The notes: a model not told the origin generated them from the sequence alone. A DNA stretch of 64,000 nucleotides from Rhizobium sophorae (GCF_013087515.1 NZ_JABFCN010000046.1:186001-250000), one strand, 5' to 3'; positions 44,894 to 52,627 are shown, numbered from the stretch's first letter. Translations and numbers: made by a program.

Positions 44894-45487
44894 ATGCCAC
44901 TGGATACGTTTCTCGCCTTCGTTCTCTTCGCCTTCACGACCTCGATCACGCCGGGGCCGAACAATATGATGCTCTTCGCATCGGGCGTGAATTTCGGTTT
45001 CCGCAGGACGATCCCGCATATGTTCGGGATCGGTGCTGGCTTCTTTGTGCTGTTGCTCGGCGTCGGCTTCGGGCTTGGCGCGCTGCTGCAAACGATACCT
45101 GTGATCTATACGGCGCTGAAGTTTGCGGGCGGCGCCTATCTCGTCTGGATCGCCTGGAAGATCGCTTCCTCGCGCTCGCTCAGCGAAGGCAGAACCGGCG
45201 CTGAGCCGATGTCGTTCCTCGCCGCCGCCGCCTTCCAATGGGTCAACCCGAAAGCCTGGGTGATGGCGGTGACCGCGATGGCGACCTATACCAATCCGCA
45301 ACTCTACCTCGTCAGCGTGCTGATCGTCGGTCTCGCTTTTGCGGCAGTCAATGTGCCCAGCGTCTCGACCTGGGCCGGTTTCGGCTCGGCACTGAGGGAA
45401 TGGCTTTCCGATCCGGTGCGATTGAAATGGTTCAATATCAGCATGGCGGTGCTGTTGGTGGCGAGCCTCTGGCCGATGCTAAAATAG
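44894..45487 (+). CDS. LysE-family translocator
   Basis: 197 residues with the LysE/RhtB signature 'FAFTTSITPGPNNMMLFASG' at the N-terminus, 'FKFAGGAYLVWIAWKIA'-like helix 3 and 'FQWVNPKAWVMAVTA' in the middle. Six hydrophobic helices. It exports amino acids or related small molecules in characterised relatives. GGGAGG precedes the start. The 3' end overlaps the convergent DUF2269 gene by nine bases. Confidence 0.92.
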   Translation: MPLDTFLAFVLFAFTTSITPGPNNMMLFASGVNFGFRRTIPHMFGIGAGFFVLLLGVGFGLGALLQTIPVIYTALKFAGGAYLVWIAWKIASSRSLSEGRTGAEPMSFLAAAAFQWVNPKAWVMAVTAMATYTNPQLYLVSVLIVGLAFAAVNVPSVSTWAGFGSALREWLSDPVRLKWFNISMAVLLVASLWPMLK

Positions 45488-45955
45488 AGCGATTGCCGGC
45501 TTCATGAGCATCAGCCAGAGAATGCCGATGACGGCGAAGAAGGCCGGAAAGCCGCAGGCGAACCAGATGCGGTAGAGGCTGAAATAGGCCGGCGGCAGGG
45601 CTTGTCCCGCCGCTGCTGCGGCGCGGGCAATATCGCGCAGCCGGATCTGGATCCAGACGACGGGCAGCCAGAACAGGCCGGTCACGACATAAAGCAGCAG
45701 CGACAGCGCAATCCAGCCCTCCGACAACTCCCAGCCGATCGACCGGGCCAGCAGATAGCCGGTCACCGGCTGGAGAATGACTGCGGTGGCGGTAAAGAGG
45801 GTGTCGGCAACCACTACCGTTGCCGCAACATGGGCGATCAGCTTGGGATCGCGTGTCCGGTGCGCCATCACCATAAAGAAGGCGATGCCGGCGCCGGTGC
45901 CGAAGAGCACGGTCGCGCCGATGACATGGACAAGCAGCAGCCATTCCTCGAGCAT
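45479..45955 (-). CDS. DUF2269 family integral membrane protein
   Basis: 158 residues with four hydrophobic segments (LLLVHVIGATVLFGTGAGIA, TLFTATAVILQPVTGYLLA, WIALSLLLYVVTGLFWLPVV, IWFACGFPAFFAVIGILWLM). The His in the first segment, 'GTGAGIAFFM' and 'QPVTGYLL' fit the DUF2269 family. Function unknown. Its start overlaps the stop of the SDR-DoxX fusion gene (TGA/ATG), so the two are co-translated. Confidence 0.85.
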   Translation of the reverse strand: MLEEWLLLVHVIGATVLFGTGAGIAFFMVMAHRTRDPKLIAHVAATVVVADTLFTATAVILQPVTGYLLARSIGWELSEGWIALSLLLYVVTGLFWLPVVWIQIRLRDIARAAAAAGQALPPAYFSLYRIWFACGFPAFFAVIGILWLMLMKPAIALF

Positions 45956-47229
45956 CAGCGTTCATCCAGCGTAGCAAGTGCGGTGAGCGTCAGCATTAGC
46001 GACGGCACCACCTTGACGAGGGGGCCGAGCGGATCGAGCCAGAGCGCGGATTCGAGCAGGCTGGCGCCGGCAAGATAGGCGAACGACACGGCCAGCATGC
46101 CGAGAAGGGCGCCTTTCGCCAGCGGACGAAGGAGGACGGCAGCGCCGAGAGCGATGTCGATCAGACAGGTTGCAAGCGTCAGCGCCGTTGCCGCGGCCTC
46201 AGGCATGAACGGCAGGAAGTGAGCGGACGTCTTCTCCAGCGTCAGCAGCGGGATCAGACCTGAGAGCAGCCAGAAAGCGGATAGGCCCGATATGACGAGC
46301 GGCTTCAAAAGATAAAGCCTGGCAAACCAGAGATCCTGTACGCCGGAGGGATTGGCCGAGAGCGTCGCTGCCGCGGGTGTCGTGGCAAGGTCGCTCCCTG
46401 CTTTCGAGCTCCGCACGCCTTCCGACATGACAGTCATCGCCGTCGAGCGCAGCGGCGAACGCCAGCCGAGCAGTCCTGATAGATCGGCCAGCCATGTCAC
46501 CGGGCTGGCAAGCCAGCGGGGAAGAGCGAACACGCGGGCGGGCGGCAGGCCGAGCCACTGGCGGTGAAGGCCGACGAGATCGGCGAGCGTCAGAACTTCG
46601 TCGGCGGCAAGATCGATATCGCCGGAGATGCCGCCGGAGACCGCCTGCGATACGGCTTCCGCCACATCGTCCACCGAAAGTGTTTCGACCGGACTTTCGG
46701 CATGGACCAGCGGCAGCACCAGGGGAAAGGCGGCAAGCGCCCGCAGCAGCGCCGAGCCGCCATGGGCATTGCGGCCGAGAACGAGGGCAGGGCGCAGGAT
46801 GAGGTAAGGCAGGCCGCTAGCCGCCAGCGCCTGGTCGGCCCGCCGCTTGGTGGCGAGGAAAGGAAGATCGCCCGCCGCTCCCGCCGTCCTTGCCGATATC
46901 TGCACGATCAGCGGGCGCGACGAGCGTTTTGCGGCGGAATAGAGCGCCAGCATCGCCTCTGCCTGGGTGGCCGACAGATCATCCGAGAGGCCGTCCTGCA
47001 GGGCGCCGGCGCAATTGACGACGACATGCTGGTCCTTGAGGATCTCGTCCCAATCCGCTGGTTTCGTCATGCGTGAGAGATCTGCGCGCCGCCAGTCGAT
47101 CGTCTGCTGTTTCAGGCGCGCACGCGCGGGATTACGGCCGAGCCCAGTTACGACGTGGCCGTCGGCGACGAGCCGGGCCGCAACGACGGAGCCTATGAAG
47201 CCGGTTGCGCCGAGAATCAGAATGTTCAT
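45955..47229 (-). CDS. NAD(P)-binding SDR-like protein fused to DoxX-like membrane domain
   Basis: 424 residues. Residues 1 to ~290 are an atypical SDR/NmrA-like domain starting MNILILGATGFIGSVVAARL (GxxGxxG nucleotide motif), with 'VVNCAGALQDG' and 'LPYLILRPALVLGRNAHGGS'. Residues ~300-424 contain four hydrophobic helices (VISGLSAFWLLSGLIPLLTL, ATCLIDIALGAAVLLRPLAK, LLGMLAVSFAYLAGASLLES) resembling the DoxX-like family. Followed directly by the DUF2269 gene. Such fusions occur widely in proteobacteria; role unknown, possibly membrane-linked redox. Confidence 0.88.
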   Translation of the reverse strand: MNILILGATGFIGSVVAARLVADGHVVTGLGRNPARARLKQQTIDWRRADLSRMTKPADWDEILKDQHVVVNCAGALQDGLSDDLSATQAEAMLALYSAAKRSSRPLIVQISARTAGAAGDLPFLATKRRADQALAASGLPYLILRPALVLGRNAHGGSALLRALAAFPLVLPLVHAESPVETLSVDDVAEAVSQAVSGGISGDIDLAADEVLTLADLVGLHRQWLGLPPARVFALPRWLASPVTWLADLSGLLGWRSPLRSTAMTVMSEGVRSSKAGSDLATTPAAATLSANPSGVQDLWFARLYLLKPLVISGLSAFWLLSGLIPLLTLEKTSAHFLPFMPEAAATALTLATCLIDIALGAAVLLRPLAKGALLGMLAVSFAYLAGASLLESALWLDPLGPLVKVVPSLMLTLTALATLDER

Positions 47230-47326
47230 GGCAGGAGATTAGCGGAAAAGCGCATGAGACATAGAAGGGCTTGGCGGGCCTGCGGCATATGTTAGAAATA
47301 GCGGGCAGTTTCGGGAGGGCTTCGCC

Positions 47327-47980
47327 TTGCACGACCATGACGACGACCATGCTCACGGACATGAGCACGCCCACGGGAATGATCACGACAACCATTATTC
47401 CGACATGCAGGCGCGCGTGAAGGCGCTGGAAACGCTCCTGACGGAGAAGGGGTTGATCGATCCGGCGGCGATCGACGCGATCGTCGAGACCTACGAGACG
47501 AAGGTGGGGCCGAGGAACGGCGCGCATGTCGTCGCCAAGGCCTGGAGCGATGCCGATTTCGCCGACTGGCTGAAGCGTGATGCGACGGCGGCCATCGCCA
47601 GCCTCGGCTATACGGGCCGGCAGGGCGAGCATATGCGCGCCGTCTTCAATACGGCAGAGACCCATAATCTCGTCGTCTGCACGCTCTGCTCCTGTTATCC
47701 CTGGTCGGTGCTTGGCCTGCCGCCGGTCTGGTACAAGGCGCCGGCCTATCGCTCGCGCGCCGTCATCGATCCGCGCGGCGTGCTGGCCGAATTCGGTCTG
47801 ACGCTGCCGGAGGACAAGAAGATCCGCGTCTGGGATTCGACGGCGGAACTGCGTTACCTCGTCATCCCCGAACGGCCCGAAGGGACCGATGGAATGGATG
47901 AGCAGATGCTCGCCGGCCTCGTCAGCCGCGATGCGATGATCGGCACGGCCGTTGCCCGCAAGCCGGAGAGCGCCACATGA
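47327..47980 (+). CDS. nthA: Nitrile hydratase, alpha subunit (cobalt type)
   Basis: 217 residues. Hydrates nitriles to amides together with the beta subunit. The metal claw is C118-T-L-C121-S-C123 (VCTLCSCYPW); Thr rather than Ser at position 119 is the mark of the cobalt type. 'GLPPVWYKAPAYRSRAV' follows as in the family. The start is a TTG at 47327 with GGGAGGG about 8 bases upstream. Residues 1-23 form a His/Asp-rich tail (HDHDDDHAHGHEHAHGNDHD) not seen in classical family members and likely to bind metal. Its stop overlaps the nthB start. Confidence 0.94.
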   Translation: MHDHDDDHAHGHEHAHGNDHDNHYSDMQARVKALETLLTEKGLIDPAAIDAIVETYETKVGPRNGAHVVAKAWSDADFADWLKRDATAAIASLGYTGRQGEHMRAVFNTAETHNLVVCTLCSCYPWSVLGLPPVWYKAPAYRSRAVIDPRGVLAEFGLTLPEDKKIRVWDSTAELRYLVIPERPEGTDGMDEQMLAGLVSRDAMIGTAVARKPESAT

Positions 47981-48636
47981 ACGGACCGCACGATCTCGGC
48001 GGGCAGATGGGCTTCGGTCCCGTCGCGCCCGAAAAGGACGAGCCCTGTTTCCATGCCGAATGGGAAAAGCGGGCGCTCGGCATCACGCTTTCCTGCGGCG
48101 CTTTCGGCGCATGGACGATCGATGAAAGCCGGCATGCGCGCGAGAATATTCCGCCGGCCGATTACCTCGCCGCCAGCTATTACGAGATCTGGATCCGCGG
48201 CATCGATAAGCTGCTCGAACGGCACGGCTTTGCAACACGTGAGGAGCTGCTGTCCGGTCATGCGCAGCGGCCAGGAGCCGTTCCGAAGCGGGTGCTGAAG
48301 GCGGACATGGTGCCCAACGTTCTGGCGAAAGGCGGCCCTTGCGATCGTCCTGTCAAGACCGTGCCGCTCTTTGCGGTCGGCGAGACGGTGAGGACGAAGA
48401 ACTTCAATCCGGCGACGCATACGCGCCTGCCGCGTTATGCCAGGGCCAGGACTGGTGTGGTCGAGGCAGTACAGGGCTCTTTCGTTTTCCCTGACGACAA
48501 TGCACATGACAAGGGCGAAAACCCGCAATGGCTCTATACCGTCGTTTTCGACGGCGTGGAGATTTGGGGCGGAGATGCCGATCCGACGCTGACCGTGTCG
48601 ATTGATGCCTGGGAGAGCTATCTTGAGCCGGCATGA
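47977..48636 (+). CDS. nthB: Nitrile hydratase, beta subunit
   Basis: 219 residues. It begins MNGPHDLGGQMGFGPVAPEK, the near-universal N-terminus of the beta subunit; the C-terminal half is the SH3-like barrel ('FAVGETVRTKNFNPATHTRL', 'PRYARARTGVVEAVQGSFVF', 'WLYTVVFDGVEIWG'). Arg residues in 'HTRLPRYARAR' correspond to those contacting the alpha-subunit claw. ATGA overlap with nthA and overlap with the accessory gene indicate a coupled three-gene unit. Confidence 0.95.
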   Translation: MNGPHDLGGQMGFGPVAPEKDEPCFHAEWEKRALGITLSCGAFGAWTIDESRHARENIPPADYLAASYYEIWIRGIDKLLERHGFATREELLSGHAQRPGAVPKRVLKADMVPNVLAKGGPCDRPVKTVPLFAVGETVRTKNFNPATHTRLPRYARARTGVVEAVQGSFVFPDDNAHDKGENPQWLYTVVFDGVEIWGGDADPTLTVSIDAWESYLEPA

Positions 48637-48991
48637 AATGTCGCCGTTGACGCAATCGCCCAGCCTGCCGAGGTCACGGGAGGGCGAGCCGGTCTTTCCC
48701 GAGCCATGGGCGGCCGAAGCTTTCGCCATGACCGTGCACCTGCACGCAAAAGGCCTGTTCAGCTGGAGCGAATGGGCTGAAACGCTTTCCGCGCAACTGC
48801 ACAAGCCTGGCCGGGCCGAAGATGGCAGCGACTATTTCGACTGCTGGGTGGCGGCACTCTCCGACCTCATTGTCGACAACGGCATCGCCGACGCGGAAAC
48901 GATCCTGGCACTGCAACAGAGCTGGCAGCGGGCGGCGGAGGCGACGCCGCATGGACGGCCGATCGAGCTCGGCAACGATCCCTCACGCTGA
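48623..48991 (+). CDS. Nitrile hydratase accessory protein (P14K/activator-like)
   Basis: About 122 residues if it begins at the TTG at 48623 (GGGAG seven bases upstream); ATG codons at 48605 and 48638 are alternatives. 'VFPEPWAAEAFAMTVHLHAK' and 'GLFSWSEWAETLSAQL' followed by 'YFDCWVAALSDLIVDNG' are typical of the small beta-subunit-like chaperones that swap cobalt-loaded alpha subunit into the enzyme. It overlaps the end of nthB. No cobalt transporter gene is adjacent. Confidence 0.88.
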   Translation: MSRHEMSPLTQSPSLPRSREGEPVFPEPWAAEAFAMTVHLHAKGLFSWSEWAETLSAQLHKPGRAEDGSDYFDCWVAALSDLIVDNGIADAETILALQQSWQRAAEATPHGRPIELGNDPSR

Positions 48992-48994
48992 TCC

Positions 48995-49777
48995 TCACGA
49001 GGGGAATTGCTTGTAGCACTCCTCGGCTATCTCCCGCAGCGTCTCGCGGGAGATTTCGCCGGTGACGGCATAACCGAGTTCGCCGTCGATCCAGTAGAAG
49101 GTTTCGAGATTGCCTGATGAGGCGAAGCGGAAGCTCGTCGTACGGTTCTCCGTGTTGCGGCCGACCATGACGGTCAGGCGCTCGCCGGCCTGGTCTTCAT
49201 ACATGAACATGGCGCCCGGCCTGCCGTCGACCGGCAGCAGGCGGCCGCCGACAAGCTTGAAGCCGAGCGGCTGCAGGTTCGGGATCTTGAGGTTCTGAAT
49301 TGCCAGGCGCTTGCCGAGCCAGGTGGCGAGGTGGACCTCCTCGTTTGCGAAGACCTCGACGGGATGGCGAACCTCGGCGGCATAGACCGTGAAAGCGGTC
49401 TGGGCCTGTTTCGGTAGGGTTTCGGAGCCGGCAAGCTGCAGTTCCGGCTTTTCCAGAAGTGCGGGGCCGTAATGGCCGCTGGCGGCGCCGAGCGTGAAGA
49501 CGAGGAGGGCTGATGCGGCGATCGCCCAGCGTTTCGCTCTCGATGAGACGGCGCGCGGGGGGACGACGAGCAGAGGATCGGTGTCCTTCGCCTTCTCATA
49601 GCCGGCAAACAGCGATCGGATGCCTGAATTCTGCGCCTGCCATTCAGCGACCATCGCCGCCTCGTCGGGATTGTCGACCAGGAAGGCCTCGATGCGGACG
49701 CGCACCGTTTCCGGCAGCTGGCCGTCGGCATAGGCGTGAAGGTCGGCTTCGGTGACGCTCGGATTGGTCTCGTTCAT
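48995..49777 (-). CDS. Anti-sigma factor (membrane-anchored, ChrR/RsiW-like)
   Basis: 260 residues starting MNETNPSVTEADLHAYADGQ. The N-terminal ~60 residues form the anti-sigma domain ('LHAYADGQLPETVRVRIEAF', 'VAEWQAQNSGIRSLF'); I see no His-X3-Cys-X2-Cys zinc motif, so it is a zinc-free type. One transmembrane helix follows (WAIAASALLVFTLGAASGHY), then a ~150-residue periplasmic part. The start overlaps the stop of the sigma gene by four bases, so sigma and anti-sigma are coupled. A longer frame to 50137 runs through the sigma gene in another frame. Confidence 0.9.
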   Translation of the reverse strand: MNETNPSVTEADLHAYADGQLPETVRVRIEAFLVDNPDEAAMVAEWQAQNSGIRSLFAGYEKAKDTDPLLVVPPRAVSSRAKRWAIAASALLVFTLGAASGHYGPALLEKPELQLAGSETLPKQAQTAFTVYAAEVRHPVEVFANEEVHLATWLGKRLAIQNLKIPNLQPLGFKLVGGRLLPVDGRPGAMFMYEDQAGERLTVMVGRNTENRTTSFRFASSGNLETFYWIDGELGYAVTGEISRETLREIAEECYKQFPS

Positions 49778-50289
49778 TTCGGTCTCCGAAGCGTAATGAT
49801 GTTGTCGGCCTTCAATCGCTCGGCGACGCGCCGGCGGGCGCGCGACAGGCGCGACATGACGGTGCCGATCGGGATATCGAGCGCGGCGGCGACCTCGCCA
49901 TAGGTGTATCCCTCGATGACCACGAGCATCAGCACGGCGCGGTGTTCCTCTGAAAGGCTGTTCAGCGCATCGTCCAGCCGGGCACGTTCCAGCGGATCGG
50001 CGGGCGGTTCGGACGCGGCCAGATTCTCTGCGGCACCGAGCTCGACAAGGCCGTCGCGCGTCTTGCCGCGCCGGCCGTTGCGGTAGAGATTGGTCATGAT
50101 GGTCAGGACCCAGCCGCGCAGGTTGAGGCCGCGCCATTGGCCGCGGCGCGTGAGAACCTTTTCAACACAATCCTGGAGCAGGTCCTCGCCATCGGCATCC
50201 GAGCGCGTCAGGCTGCGCGAATAACGCCTGAGCGAGGGCAGGAGGGCCAGGATCTGGCCCTCGAAGGTTTCGGGTGCGGGTGTTTTCAC
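49774..50289 (-). CDS. ECF-family RNA polymerase sigma factor
   Basis: 171 residues. Sigma region 2: 'LLPSLRRYSRSLTRSDADGE', 'DLLQDCVEKVLTRRGQWRG', 'LRGWVLTIMTNLYRNGRRGK'. Region 4: 'LSEEHRAVLMLVVIEGYTYG', 'EVAAALDIPIGTVMSRLSRA'. Co-encoded with its anti-sigma factor downstream and a secreted protein upstream. The operon's first gene is preceded by a GGAA-N16-CGTG promoter candidate of ECF type, suggesting autoregulation. Confidence 0.94.
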   Translation of the reverse strand: MKTPAPETFEGQILALLPSLRRYSRSLTRSDADGEDLLQDCVEKVLTRRGQWRGLNLRGWVLTIMTNLYRNGRRGKTRDGLVELGAAENLAASEPPADPLERARLDDALNSLSEEHRAVLMLVVIEGYTYGEVAAALDIPIGTVMSRLSRARRRVAERLKADNIITLRRPK

Positions 50290-50319
50290 GCCGGCTCTCC
50301 TGGCATCAGGGTCCGACTA

Positions 50320-50700
50320 TCAAGGTTTGGCGAGATCCCAGTTGCCGCCGACGCCGTCGCCGGTAATGTCGCCGGTCTTCTTGTCCTTGACCCAATAATA
50401 GAGCGGCATGCCGTCCTTGGCCCATTGCTTCGTGCCATCCTTGCGGTCGATGATCGAGTATGCACCATCAGCCTTGGCATCGGAAGCCGCCATCAGCGGC
50501 GGCCAGTTCTTAGCGCAATCATCGTAGCAGTTGGAAACGCCCTTGACGTCCTTCTTGAAAGTGTAGAGCGTCATGCCGTTTTCGCCGGCAAGAACCTTGC
50601 CCTTGGCGGAGTCGACTTCCTTGACGGGAGCAGCGGCGAAAGCAGCGGTCGCGGCAAGGGCGGCGGCCGCCACGACGGACAGGGATTTCACGGATTTCAT
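50320..50700 (-). CDS. Secreted-repeat lipoprotein-like protein (COG4315)
   Basis: 126 residues. A Sec signal peptide (SVVAAAALAATAAFAAA) is followed by two 'secreted repeat of unknown function' units: 'GENGMTLYTFKKDVKGVSNC', 'YDDCAKNWPPLMA', then 'KDGTKQWAKDGMPLYYWVKD' and 'KKTGDITGDGVGG'. Two Cys residues (SNCYDDC) may form a disulfide. The family is periplasmic and of unknown function. It is the first gene of a unit with the sigma factor (30 bases downstream) and is probably a target of it. The frame's upstream extension to 51015 lacks a signal and is rejected. Confidence 0.92.
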   Translation of the reverse strand: MKSVKSLSVVAAAALAATAAFAAAPVKEVDSAKGKVLAGENGMTLYTFKKDVKGVSNCYDDCAKNWPPLMAASDAKADGAYSIIDRKDGTKQWAKDGMPLYYWVKDKKTGDITGDGVGGNWDLAKP

Positions 50701-50750
50701 GATGTCTCTCCTCAGATTGGGCACGCAATCTTGCGATGCCTGAGATGAGA

Positions 50751-50774
50751 CACGAGGGGAGGCGATTTTATTCC
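50751..50774 (-). promoter_or_regulatory. Candidate ECF sigma promoter
   Basis: On the minus strand GGAA (50774-50771) and CGTG (50754-50751) are separated by 16 bases, matching the GGAAC-N16-CGTT style of many alphaproteobacterial ECF sigma factors. It lies about 50 bases upstream of the secreted-repeat gene that heads the sigma operon. Confidence 0.55.
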
Positions 50775-50880
50775 AGGCGGGGCGAAAGTTTTGTGCGAAT
50801 GGCGGGGCCGCTGCGTCGAGGCGGTCGGACCGTTGAGAATGATCGACGCGCTCTTGGAGAGCGGGAGCGAGGCACACAGC

Positions 50881-50923
50881 CCTCATAGTGAGGAGGCCCG
50901 CAGGGCCGTCTCGAACCACGAGG
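50881..50923 (+). repeat. Intergenic repeat with CCCGCAGGGCC core, left copy
   Basis: CCTCATAGTGAGGAGGCCCG, CAGGGCCGTCTCGAACCACG, AGG. Similar elements with a CCTCAT...GTCTCGAA layout are common between genes in Rhizobiales. An inverted, shorter relative is at 50991-51027. Confidence 0.7.
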
Positions 50924-50990
50924 GCGGGTCGCTGGGTGCGTGCGTGCTGCGTGCAGATATGGCTGGGTTTCAGCGCCGGTGGCCAGCCCC

Positions 50991-51027
50991 GCCCTTCGAG
51001 GCCCCTGCGGGGCACAAGGATGAGGCT
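50991..51027 (-). repeat. Intergenic repeat with CCCGCAGGGGC core, right copy
   Basis: Read on the minus strand: AGCCTCATCCTTGTGCCCCG, CAGGGGCCTCGAAGGGC. It faces the copy at 50881-50923. Confidence 0.7.
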
Positions 51028-51045
51028 GGAGAGAGGTATCGTCCG

Positions 51046-51462
51046 TTATGGTGCTGAGGCGGTCGCCGCCGCCATGTCGACCCAGACCGCTTCGAATATA
51101 TGGCCATCGGGATCCTCGAAGGCACGGTTGTAGAGCCAGCCCATGTCCGTCGGCGCGCGCGGATCGGCCCTGCCGCCGGCGGCTGCGGCTGCCTCGACAA
51201 TAGCGTCCACTTCTTCACGGCTGTCCATCGTCAGCGCGATTAGCATCTCGCTCGCCTTCTGCGCTTCGGCAACGGGTTTCGGCGTGAAACTCGCGAAGAA
51301 ATCGCGTGTCAGCAAATGGAAGATAATGGCCTCGGACCAGACCATGTTCGACGCCTGGTGATCGCTGAACTGTTCGTTCTTGCTGCAGCCGATCGCGTCG
51401 TAGAAACGGGTCGAAGCGGCAAGATCTTTCACTGGCAGGTTCACGAAGATCATCTTAGGCAT
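51046..51462 (-). CDS. VOC-family (glyoxalase-like) protein
   Basis: 138 residues from the ATG at 51462 (MPKMIFVNLPVKDLAASTRF), with GAGGAGAGAAC just upstream. VOC half-sites: 'IFVNLPVKDLAASTRFYDAI', 'FHLLTRDFFASFTP', and C-terminal 'MGWLYNRAFEDPDGHIFEAV' with the Glu metal ligand. The N-terminal half lacks the usual His ligand in strand 1, so metal binding is uncertain. It is the lactoylglutathione-lyase-like group common in rhizobia. Same strand as the cupin gene upstream, 57 bases apart, possibly an operon. Confidence 0.88.
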   Translation of the reverse strand: MPKMIFVNLPVKDLAASTRFYDAIGCSKNEQFSDHQASNMVWSEAIIFHLLTRDFFASFTPKPVAEAQKASEMLIALTMDSREEVDAIVEAAAAAGGRADPRAPTDMGWLYNRAFEDPDGHIFEAVWVDMAAATASAP

Positions 51463-51518
51463 TGCGGTTCTCTCCTCTTCCTTTGTCTTCAGAGGTTGTC
51501 TTCTGAGGCGGCTTTGCC

Positions 51519-51854
51519 TCACACAAACTCCTGCACTATCTCGTCGCTGGCATGAATGCAGACGATTTCGAGCCGTCCGGTGCCGACATTCTCGAAACGG
51601 TGGGGAATGTTGGCGGCCACGACGACGATATCGCCGGGAAAGGCGCGGGTCTTGGCGTCGCCCACCGTGAATTCGGCTTCGCCTTTCCTGACTGCCCACG
51701 TTTCGGAATAGGGGTGAACATGCAGGTCAGGCCCTTGGCCGGGCTCATTATCGACCAGGAAAAGCGATATCTCGCCGCCATGGCCGCGGCCTTCGAAGCG
51801 GACCGTGCGGCTCTGATCGGGTCGCGGTTCCTGGTGGCGAAGAATACTGAACAT
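51519..51854 (-). CDS. Cupin-domain protein
   Basis: 111 residues from the ATG at 51854, which has a perfect AGGAGG site. Single small beta-barrel: 'GPDLHVHPYSETWAVRKGEA' (His-X-His and Glu ligands) and 'AFPGDIVVVAANIPHRFENV' (Pro-X-His). The substrate is unknown. Divergent from the MarR-family gene; two inverted repeats lie between them, so it is probably a MarR target. Confidence 0.88.
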   Translation of the reverse strand: MFSILRHQEPRPDQSRTVRFEGRGHGGEISLFLVDNEPGQGPDLHVHPYSETWAVRKGEAEFTVGDAKTRAFPGDIVVVAANIPHRFENVGTGRLEIVCIHASDEIVQEFV

Positions 51855-51893
51855 CACATGCCTCCTGCTGGTGCTATCTGCGATCACAAAACT

Positions 51894-51940
51894 ATCTTCG
51901 CAAGAAGATATATTCTCAAAACTGTCTTCCTGTCAAGACA
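51894..51940. promoter_or_regulatory. Two candidate operators between cupin and marR genes
   Basis: ATCTTC-gcaa-GAAGAT (51894-51909) and TGTCTT-cctgtc-AAGACA (51923-51940) are two inverted repeats of similar half-site (TNTCTT). Both lie in the gap between divergent cupin and MarR genes. Self-regulation by the MarR protein is the simplest reading. Confidence 0.65.
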
Positions 51941-51999
51941 TCTTCCTTGATGTTGATGGAAGGTGTATGTCTCGGCTGTGGTGGCATATGAGGCAGAAA

Positions 52000-52551
52000 A
52001 TGACGAATGGAACTAAAGGAGAGGGCTCCTACGAGGATCATGTCGACCGGCTGCGCCGGCAATGGGCGCTGGAACTGCCCGACCTCGACACCGAGCCGAT
52101 GGCGATCCTGGGCCGGGCCTTTCGGTTGTCGAACCTGGTGCGCCCGAGCATTGAGGCGACCTTTGCCGATTTTGGTCTCGACCGCGGAGAATTCGACGTG
52201 ATCGCGACGCTTCGCCGTTCCGGACCGCCTTACCGGCTGACCCCGACAGACATGTATTCGGCGCTGATGATCTCCTCGGGAGGCCTGACCCACAGGCTCG
52301 ACCGGTTGGAGAAGGCGGGCCTGATCCGCCGGGAGAAATCGCCGCGTGACGGGCGCAGCGTATTGGTGGCATTGAGCGAGGCGGGTGCGGCACTCGCCGA
52401 AAAGGCCTTCCGCACCGACATGGCGAGCGAAGCTTCGTTTCTGCAGGCTCTTGACGGAAAGGAGCGCGAGGCGCTCGCGGCGCTGCTGCGCAAACTGATC
52501 GCCGGAATTGAAAATGGGGAGGCGCGGGGAGAGGACGAGAACGAGGGCTGA
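52000..52551 (+). CDS. MarR-family transcriptional regulator
   Basis: 183 residues from the ATG at 52000 (MTNGTKGEGSYEDHVDRLRR); ATG 51967 is an alternative that would reach towards the operator region. The winged HTH is at residues ~65-130: 'DRGEFDVIATLRRSGPPYRL', 'TPTDMYSALMISSGGLTHRL', 'DRLEKAGLIRREKSPRDGRS' (the DRxxxGLIxR and DGR signatures). Helices for dimerisation flank it. Divergent from the cupin gene. Confidence 0.93.
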   Translation: MTNGTKGEGSYEDHVDRLRRQWALELPDLDTEPMAILGRAFRLSNLVRPSIEATFADFGLDRGEFDVIATLRRSGPPYRLTPTDMYSALMISSGGLTHRLDRLEKAGLIRREKSPRDGRSVLVALSEAGAALAEKAFRTDMASEASFLQALDGKEREALAALLRKLIAGIENGEARGEDENEG

Positions 52552-52627
52552 GTGGAGATCGGAGCCGCATCGCCGTTCAGGTAACAACACATTGCTTTTG
52601 CAGCTCATTTACATCGAGTCTGTTTTC

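Larger units (their letters stand above)
50701..51045. other. Intergenic region with ECF-type promoter and inverted repeat pair
   Basis: About 345 bases. The part next to the secreted-repeat gene holds its promoter candidate; the rest is filled by two inverted copies of a GC-rich repeat. An 88-codon frame across it (50791-51057) is translated repeat and is not a gene. Confidence 0.6.

Noticed and set aside
50791..51057. 88-codon frame between sigma operon and VOC gene
   Set aside because: Its residues are the translation of the inverted intergenic repeats; no start signal.
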